Positions 59,563-64,000 of a stretch of 64,000 nt of DNA are shown piece by piece. The position numbers were made by a program, and so were the translations under genes. The stretch is from positions 1-64,000 of the forward strand of contig JAHHHA010000013.1 of assembly GCA_019359615.1 (NCBI GenBank). The letters are read 5' to 3'. The stretch's first letter is position 1. Each line of letters begins with the position of its first letter. Source of the DNA: Cyanosarcina radialis HA8281-LM2. GTDB lineage: Bacteria; Cyanobacteriota; Cyanobacteriia; Cyanobacteriales; CCAP-1448. The notes under the pieces are model-generated. The model saw only the letters and a program-made list of their open reading frames with translations, ran no database searches and was not told the origin of the DNA.

Positions 59563-61228
59563 ACTCATCTCCGGTTAAAATTCCATTACAGATCGTATCT
59601 AATCCCGAACTTTTACCGGGCATTAAATCTGCTAAATTAAAGGTTTTTAGTTTGTATTCTGAAAGGTTTTTAGCTGCTGTGGTGAATTCTAAAGGAATCA
59701 TCCGCCGAAAGAAGAAATGATAGGCATATTGCCTGGCCCGTTGCGTTGTTTCTGGATCGAGACGATGCGGTAAAGGCAGGCGATCGCAAAGTTGAAAATA
59801 CTCTTCGACTGACTTAGCATCTAAGGTTAAACCTTTATTGCGAATCCAAGCTTCGCCAGCGACAATGACGGGAATGCCCATGCTAGTTAATTCTACTCCC
59901 ATTTTAGTACCGTAAATCAGTGCCGTATTGCATTGCAGCATTACAGCATAGGTACTTACTTGGCTTTCTGGAGGAATAATAAAAACATTAGATGGCAGCT
60001 TGGGAATGGCCTGGCGAATTTCTTCAACGATGGGTTGGCGCGATCGCAATGTCCCTCTAATTTCTGCTGGATGCACTCGAATTAATAGCTGCAAGTCGGG
60101 GCGTTTTTCAAAGTAGTAAATGGTTTGCAATACCCATTCGAGCATATTAGGAAAAGCATTGGCGGGGTAATGCAGTTGGGCATCCCACATTACATTTGTC
60201 AGCAAGCCAATACAGGGTTTAGTAAAATCTACGCCAATTTCTTGGGCGATCGCTTTGAGGTCGAATTGGGGGCTTTCGTGAAACCAAATCCAATCTTGAG
60301 TTCCTTGCCAGCGGCTTTTTAAATAAGCCATCAATTCTTCTTCCATCTCGGAATTCCAAGGCATATTTTCCCAATTACTCGTAGGTTCTGAGATCAGTTG
60401 GTGATGGTAAGTGTCGTGGTGGGTAAAAATAAAGCACTGCTTGCGATAGGCTGGGTTCCAGTTAACTACTCGCACTCCAGCAGCACGCGCTACTTCACCA
60501 ATTACCCCTTGAGGAACGTAGATCCCATGATTGAACGCGGCGCGATCGAATTTATGGGTTTGCAACAATCGACGAGTCGCTAAAGCAGTCAGCAAGGCTG
60601 CTTTGAAGTAACGGCGCAGAATCGGTTCGCCATTGGGTTCGGCTGCTAAGGAAGCGCGGGCAAAAAAGCGCAAAGCGCCTGCTAAAGCGTGTTCCCCCAC
60701 GGCTAAACTATCGAGTGTATAATTCTCGATCTCAGATACTGAGAGAGTATTGCCGATGGTTTCTGCTTGCTGGTAGTCGTTGTCTGTCAACCATTCGCTG
60801 TAACGATGGATAGTTAATCCTAATGGTTGCAGGACGCTTTGGGCAAAGGGAAAGCAAGATCGACAAAGATCTTTTTTCGGCCCGTTGTTGGCAAAAATGC
60901 GATCGTCGGGATAAAAGGTAGCATCGCACCACGAACAGGCAGGGAGTATGCCGTCGCATAGTAAGATATGGACTTCAGCACCTCTCAAAGTGAGAGCGAC
61001 TGCCAGCAAACTCTCAACCGAGATGGAATGAATGTCGCCGCCAATGCTAGTAGCAATCAGGATTTTAGAACCATTTTTGGCTTTTTCTAGCGCCGCTGCC
61101 CACAGAGTCGGGTTAGTTTGGACGATCCGATCCCAGTTGGGGCGATCGCGTTTTAGCCTTTGGCGACGTTGATAAAGCTTGACTTGACTGTAGAATAACT
61201 TTTGTTGTTTGAGCCATTTCTTAATCAT
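59534..61228 (-). CDS. Capsule-type polysaccharide biosynthesis protein of unknown function
   Basis: This 564-residue soluble protein has a GT-B-like layout: SKILIATSIGGDIHSISVESLLAVALTLRGAEVHILLCDGILPACS with a Cys cluster (CDGILPACSWCDATFYPDD, then LCRSCFPF, about 92-125). A C-terminal part resembles capsule-export/KpsS-like proteins (LLIRVHPAEIRGTLRSRQPIVEEIRQ, VSTYAVMLQCNTALIYGTKMGVELTSMGIPVIVAGEAW). It probably acts in export or glycosylation of a surface polymer. The start overlaps the HAD gene stop by 8 bp, so the two are co-translated. Confidence 0.8.
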   Translation of the reverse strand: MIKKWLKQQKLFYSQVKLYQRRQRLKRDRPNWDRIVQTNPTLWAAALEKAKNGSKILIATSIGGDIHSISVESLLAVALTLRGAEVHILLCDGILPACSWCDATFYPDDRIFANNGPKKDLCRSCFPFAQSVLQPLGLTIHRYSEWLTDNDYQQAETIGNTLSVSEIENYTLDSLAVGEHALAGALRFFARASLAAEPNGEPILRRYFKAALLTALATRRLLQTHKFDRAAFNHGIYVPQGVIGEVARAAGVRVVNWNPAYRKQCFIFTHHDTYHHQLISEPTSNWENMPWNSEMEEELMAYLKSRWQGTQDWIWFHESPQFDLKAIAQEIGVDFTKPCIGLLTNVMWDAQLHYPANAFPNMLEWVLQTIYYFEKRPDLQLLIRVHPAEIRGTLRSRQPIVEEIRQAIPKLPSNVFIIPPESQVSTYAVMLQCNTALIYGTKMGVELTSMGIPVIVAGEAWIRNKGLTLDAKSVEEYFQLCDRLPLPHRLDPETTQRARQYAYHFFFRRMIPLEFTTAAKNLSEYKLKTFNLADLMPGKSSGLDTICNGILTGDEFIYPAELNR

Positions 61229-61940
61229 ACAAATCTCGATCGCTCTCTACCTTTGTCCCTGAAGCGATTTCTAATCCAATTTTTTCCATAAATACTGTTG
61301 GTTCTGGCAAACAAGATAAAGTCCACCAAGGCTGATGTGCTTTTAGTGCTTCTACAGAGTAACTACCAGAGGCAACGGCCACAACGCGAGCGCCAATTGC
61401 TTGACCGCAGCGAATATCGTGAGGGGTATCGCCAATGACGTAAATTTTTTCGATCGCTCCTTTGAGTTCTCGTGCCAAGGCTAGGGCTTGCTGGGCAATC
61501 GCAGTGCGGTCTTCAGCCCGATCGGAGAAAGCACCATGGGTAAAATAATTATCTAATCCGTAGTATGCCAGCTTCGCTTTGGCTCCAGCCTCGATATTTC
61601 CCGTCAATAACATAGAAACAGTATCGGTTCGCTCTTGCAGGCGATCGAGAATCTCTCGCACTCCCGGTAAAACGCAGCCTTGTCGGCGAGGCAAACTGGC
61701 GGGTAAGTATTCTCCATACAATTGCAACAAGCGATCGATCTTTTCTGGCTCTGGACTGATGCCTGCAAGTTGCAAAATGTCGGCCGCAATTTGGCGATCG
61801 GTCATTCCTGCTGTGTTTAAATTAGCTAAATCTATTTGGGTGCCAATTACTTCATTGACTGCCTCTTCTAAAGCGAATATCCCCGCTCGTCCGGTGGTTA
61901 ATAGAGTGCCATCAATATCCCAAAATAAAACGGTAGTCAT
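61221..61940 (-). CDS. HAD-superfamily phosphatase (phosphoglycolate-phosphatase-like)
   Basis: This 239-residue enzyme has HAD motif I (LFWDIDGTLLTTGRAG), motif II (MLLTGNIEAGAKAKL, Thr) and motif III/IV (AIEKIYVIGDTPHDIRCGQAIGARVVAVASG). Phosphatases of this subgroup remove phosphate from 2-phosphoglycolate or sugar phosphates. Here the gene precedes the capsule-type gene with overlap and follows the transketolase, so a sugar phosphate substrate in polysaccharide precursor supply is more likely. Confidence 0.9.
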   Translation of the reverse strand: MTTVLFWDIDGTLLTTGRAGIFALEEAVNEVIGTQIDLANLNTAGMTDRQIAADILQLAGISPEPEKIDRLLQLYGEYLPASLPRRQGCVLPGVREILDRLQERTDTVSMLLTGNIEAGAKAKLAYYGLDNYFTHGAFSDRAEDRTAIAQQALALARELKGAIEKIYVIGDTPHDIRCGQAIGARVVAVASGSYSVEALKAHQPWWTLSCLPEPTVFMEKIGLEIASGTKVESDRDLYD

Positions 61941-61961
61941 TTGGATTTTGGATTTTGGATT

Positions 61962-63890
61962 TTAGATTTTGGATTGGCGTTCGCGTAGCGTGTGCGTAGC
62001 ACGTATCGCTTGGGCGATATCTGCGGCTAAACTTTCAGCATCTAGACGATGAGCCTTGAGAACTTCGTCGTTTTGACCGCATTGGGGAATTTCTCGCACG
62101 CCAAATTGTTTGACTTGGATTTTATCGGACAAACCGAGTGCGGCTAAACCACTGGCGATTCTATCTCCTTGCCCGCCCGTAACGTAGTGGTTATCTAAAG
62201 TAAATACTATCTGGTATCCCTGCACCGTTTGTTTGAGCCAATCTAAATCCACATAATTCAACCAAGGTAGGTTCACTACCTTTAAAGTCAAGTTGGATTT
62301 TTCATTTAGCAGCCCTGCTGCGTAGTAGGCTTGAGGCAACAGCACTGGACCGTAGCCAAAGATAATCGCATCCTCACCTTCAGTTAAAGCAATGCCTCGA
62401 CCCCATTCCAACTGGTAGTCTGTCGGTAATTGATAGGGAATTTCACAGGGAATTGAAACCAGCCTCAAATAGCTGCTTTGCGAAGTGCGATCGACGCAAT
62501 AATCTACAGCTAAAGCCACTTCTGCCGGACAGCTAGGTTCGAGCATTTGCAAGCCTGGGACGGCGGCTAAAGCCGAAATATCCCGCACCGATTGGTGAGA
62601 ATGTCCGGGGCCTCCAGGTAACAATCCTGCCAGAGAACCGACGTAAATAATCTTGGTTTTTTCGGTGGCATTGTTGTAAATTTGTTCGTTCGGCCGAGTA
62701 GAAAGAAAGCAAGCAAAAGAATGAACCACTGGCAGCAAACCACTTAACGCCATGCCCCCGGCTTGGCTGACCATATCTTGTTCGGCAATGCCACACTCAA
62801 AAAATCGCTCGGGAAACTTTTCTTCAAAGGGAATCAAGCCGCAATCTAGCACTAAGTCAGCGTCGAGAACCACTAATTGAGGATGTTTGCAAGCTCGTTC
62901 TAGCAACGCTTGGGAATAAGCTGGAATTAATCGTTGCGGTTCGGCGATCGCCTGACGTTCTGGTACAGGTAAACTTTCTAAAGTTAAAGGTTTTGCCCCG
63001 ACTTGCTGTAAAAGTTCGTTGCCAGCGGCGATGAGTTCGGACAAGCCTTTGACATAAGCTTCATCGTCAGGTGCGCCGCTATGGAAGCGATACAGCCGTT
63101 GGTCGGGTGTCATCGCCGTATGCTCCATAAAAGAGACACCCTTGCCCTTAATCGTGTCAGCAATGACAATTTTAGGGCGATCGCGCACGGTTTTTAATTT
63201 TGTCATCACCTCCGCTAAAGCTTTAAAATCGTGTCCGTCGCAACGGGCAACGTACCAACCAAAAGCGGCAAATTTGCGTTCTAAATCTCCTAAATCGCTG
63301 ACTTTTTCCACCCAAGTATCGGATTGAATTTTATTGTGGTCAACGATCGCAGTAATTTCGTGCAGGCGATCGTTAGCCGCCGATTGCAGGGATTCCCAAA
63401 ATTGCCCTTCTTGTAATTCTCCATCCCCCGTCAGCACGTAAATCTGGCTCTCTTTTCCCAACAGGCGATTGGCTTTAACCATCCCTTTAGCTTTAGAAAT
63501 ACCCATTCCCAAAGAGCCAGTATTGGCCGCAATATAAGGAATCGATACATCTGGATGTCCTGGAAGTCCGTTTAAGCGTCTGAGAGCGTGGAGGCGATCG
63601 CTCTCTAACAATCCTAAACCGATTAAGACGGCATACAAACCAGGTATATCGTGCCCCTTAGAGGAATAGTAAATATCTTGGGGGCGGCGCAGTTCGTTTA
63701 AAAATAGCCAAGAGACAATATCCAAACTGCTGAAACTGCTGCCGATATGCCCCGATCCTGCCCGTTTAATCGCATACAAAGTATTGATGCGACAGCAAGT
63801 AGCAAAAATAGCAGTCCGAACTTCAGGGTTAATCTGTAAATTTTGCAGGCGATCGAATTCTGACTGGGGTACGAACTGTAAATCTATCAT
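61962..63890 (-). CDS. Transketolase (fused N- and C-terminal parts) in polysaccharide cluster
   Basis: This 642-residue thiamine-diphosphate enzyme has AIKRAGSGHIGSSFSSLDIV, the ThDP motif GDGELQEGQFWES...VDHNKIQSD, TIKGKGVSFME, and C-terminal ERFFECGIAEQDMVSQAGGMALSGLLPVVHSFACFLSTRPNEQIYNNATE and GPGHSHQSVRDISAL. It resembles the non-Calvin-cycle transketolases often found split in two genes; here the halves are fused. It probably makes a ketose or heptose precursor for the nearby surface polymer. The last residues (AIRATHTLRERQSKI) are encoded by a REP-like repeat (61965-62010). Confidence 0.9.
   Translation of the reverse strand: MIDLQFVPQSEFDRLQNLQINPEVRTAIFATCCRINTLYAIKRAGSGHIGSSFSSLDIVSWLFLNELRRPQDIYYSSKGHDIPGLYAVLIGLGLLESDRLHALRRLNGLPGHPDVSIPYIAANTGSLGMGISKAKGMVKANRLLGKESQIYVLTGDGELQEGQFWESLQSAANDRLHEITAIVDHNKIQSDTWVEKVSDLGDLERKFAAFGWYVARCDGHDFKALAEVMTKLKTVRDRPKIVIADTIKGKGVSFMEHTAMTPDQRLYRFHSGAPDDEAYVKGLSELIAAGNELLQQVGAKPLTLESLPVPERQAIAEPQRLIPAYSQALLERACKHPQLVVLDADLVLDCGLIPFEEKFPERFFECGIAEQDMVSQAGGMALSGLLPVVHSFACFLSTRPNEQIYNNATEKTKIIYVGSLAGLLPGGPGHSHQSVRDISALAAVPGLQMLEPSCPAEVALAVDYCVDRTSQSSYLRLVSIPCEIPYQLPTDYQLEWGRGIALTEGEDAIIFGYGPVLLPQAYYAAGLLNEKSNLTLKVVNLPWLNYVDLDWLKQTVQGYQIVFTLDNHYVTGGQGDRIASGLAALGLSDKIQVKQFGVREIPQCGQNDEVLKAHRLDAESLAADIAQAIRATHTLRERQSKI
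61965..62012 (-). repeat. REP-like repeat forming the transketolase C-terminus
   Basis: TTGGCGTTCGCGTAGCGTGT and GTGCGTAGCACGTATCGC on the plus strand encode the final residues of the transketolase. The unit matches the repeat at 13870-13890. Immediately beyond, GGATTTTGGATTTT units lie between this gene and the HAD gene. Confidence 0.7.
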
Positions 63891-64000
63891 TACTAAGAAG
63901 TTTAGGAGGTAGGTAAAAATTAGCGATACACAATTTCAATGTTTGTTAGCTTATAAAGGCTAAATAGAGTTAATAAACCATCAATTGCATCTGTCCCTTC
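63891..64000. other. Sequence upstream of the transketolase gene
   Basis: This is AT-rich sequence with a TAAACTTCTTAGTAA-type ribosome-binding context (CTTAGTAATG on the minus strand). No ORF or repeat is visible before the window edge. Confidence 0.4.

Overview
The window is chromosomal DNA from a cyanobacterium. HIP1-type octamers (GCGATCGC) and bare CGATCG cores recur throughout, and several genes are typical of or restricted to cyanobacteria: the DUF3038/DUF4335 pair, a PATAN-CheY-CheW-MCP-CheA chemosensory operon in the Hmp/Pix order, pentapeptide-repeat proteins, DUF1350 and short intergenic repeats. The species cannot be named from this sequence alone. I see no rRNA, tRNA, CRISPR array or phage.

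Layout. 1-1,100: start of an IS630-type transposase on the minus strand, next to a proline-rich protein with a nuclease-toxin-like C-terminus and a translationally coupled 43-residue ORF. 1.1-4.2 kb: two pentapeptide-repeat proteins flanking a family 2 glycosyltransferase. 5.2-9.4 kb: a protealysin-like M4 metallopeptidase followed by a membrane-tethered emfourin-type inhibitor, a coupled membrane protein, DUF1350 and a SLATT-like 2TM protein. 9.5-30 kb: mostly housekeeping genes (hemB, rpmA, rplU, HU, an M61 peptidase, larB, a peptide-binding lipoprotein, Uma2, a RemA-like protein, a radical-SAM SPL-like protein, an aldo/keto reductase, a bifunctional-nuclease-domain protein, ribE, birA, pgeF). 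30.2-39.8 kb: chemosensory operon (PATAN response regulator, CheY, CheW, Cache-MCP, CheA-REC hybrid kinase, second CheW, and an unknown protein). 40-50 kb: large GH63-like glycosidase, DUF4335, DUF3038, mutS2, cinA. 50.3-52.5 kb: a compact two-gene DUF262 + HEPN-nuclease module, the best candidate for a defence system here. 52.6-56.6 kb: tgt, a decayed gene, a UPF0175/DUF3368 toxin-antitoxin pair, a conserved unknown gene with a Zur/Fur-like palindrome, and cobS. 56.8-63.9 kb: a PPC-domain protein and a surface-polysaccharide cluster (two GT4 enzymes, a capsule-type protein, a HAD phosphatase, a fused transketolase).

The most striking feature of the window is its short repeats. Several families (8-bp CCCCATCT arrays, CTTCTGAA/GAATTCCG strings, GGCGTTCGCGTAGCG REP-like elements, GGGGCGCAAAGC palindromes, CTCTCC..GGAGAGGGG hairpins) occupy most intergenic gaps. 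The same material lies in frame inside conserved proteins: the M61 peptidase, LarB, MutS2 (twice) and CheA (twice). It also forms the C-terminal tails of a pentapeptide protein and the transketolase. The insertions sit at domain boundaries or loops and appear in orientations that contain no stop codon, which suggests ongoing repeat invasion of genes filtered by reading-frame selection.
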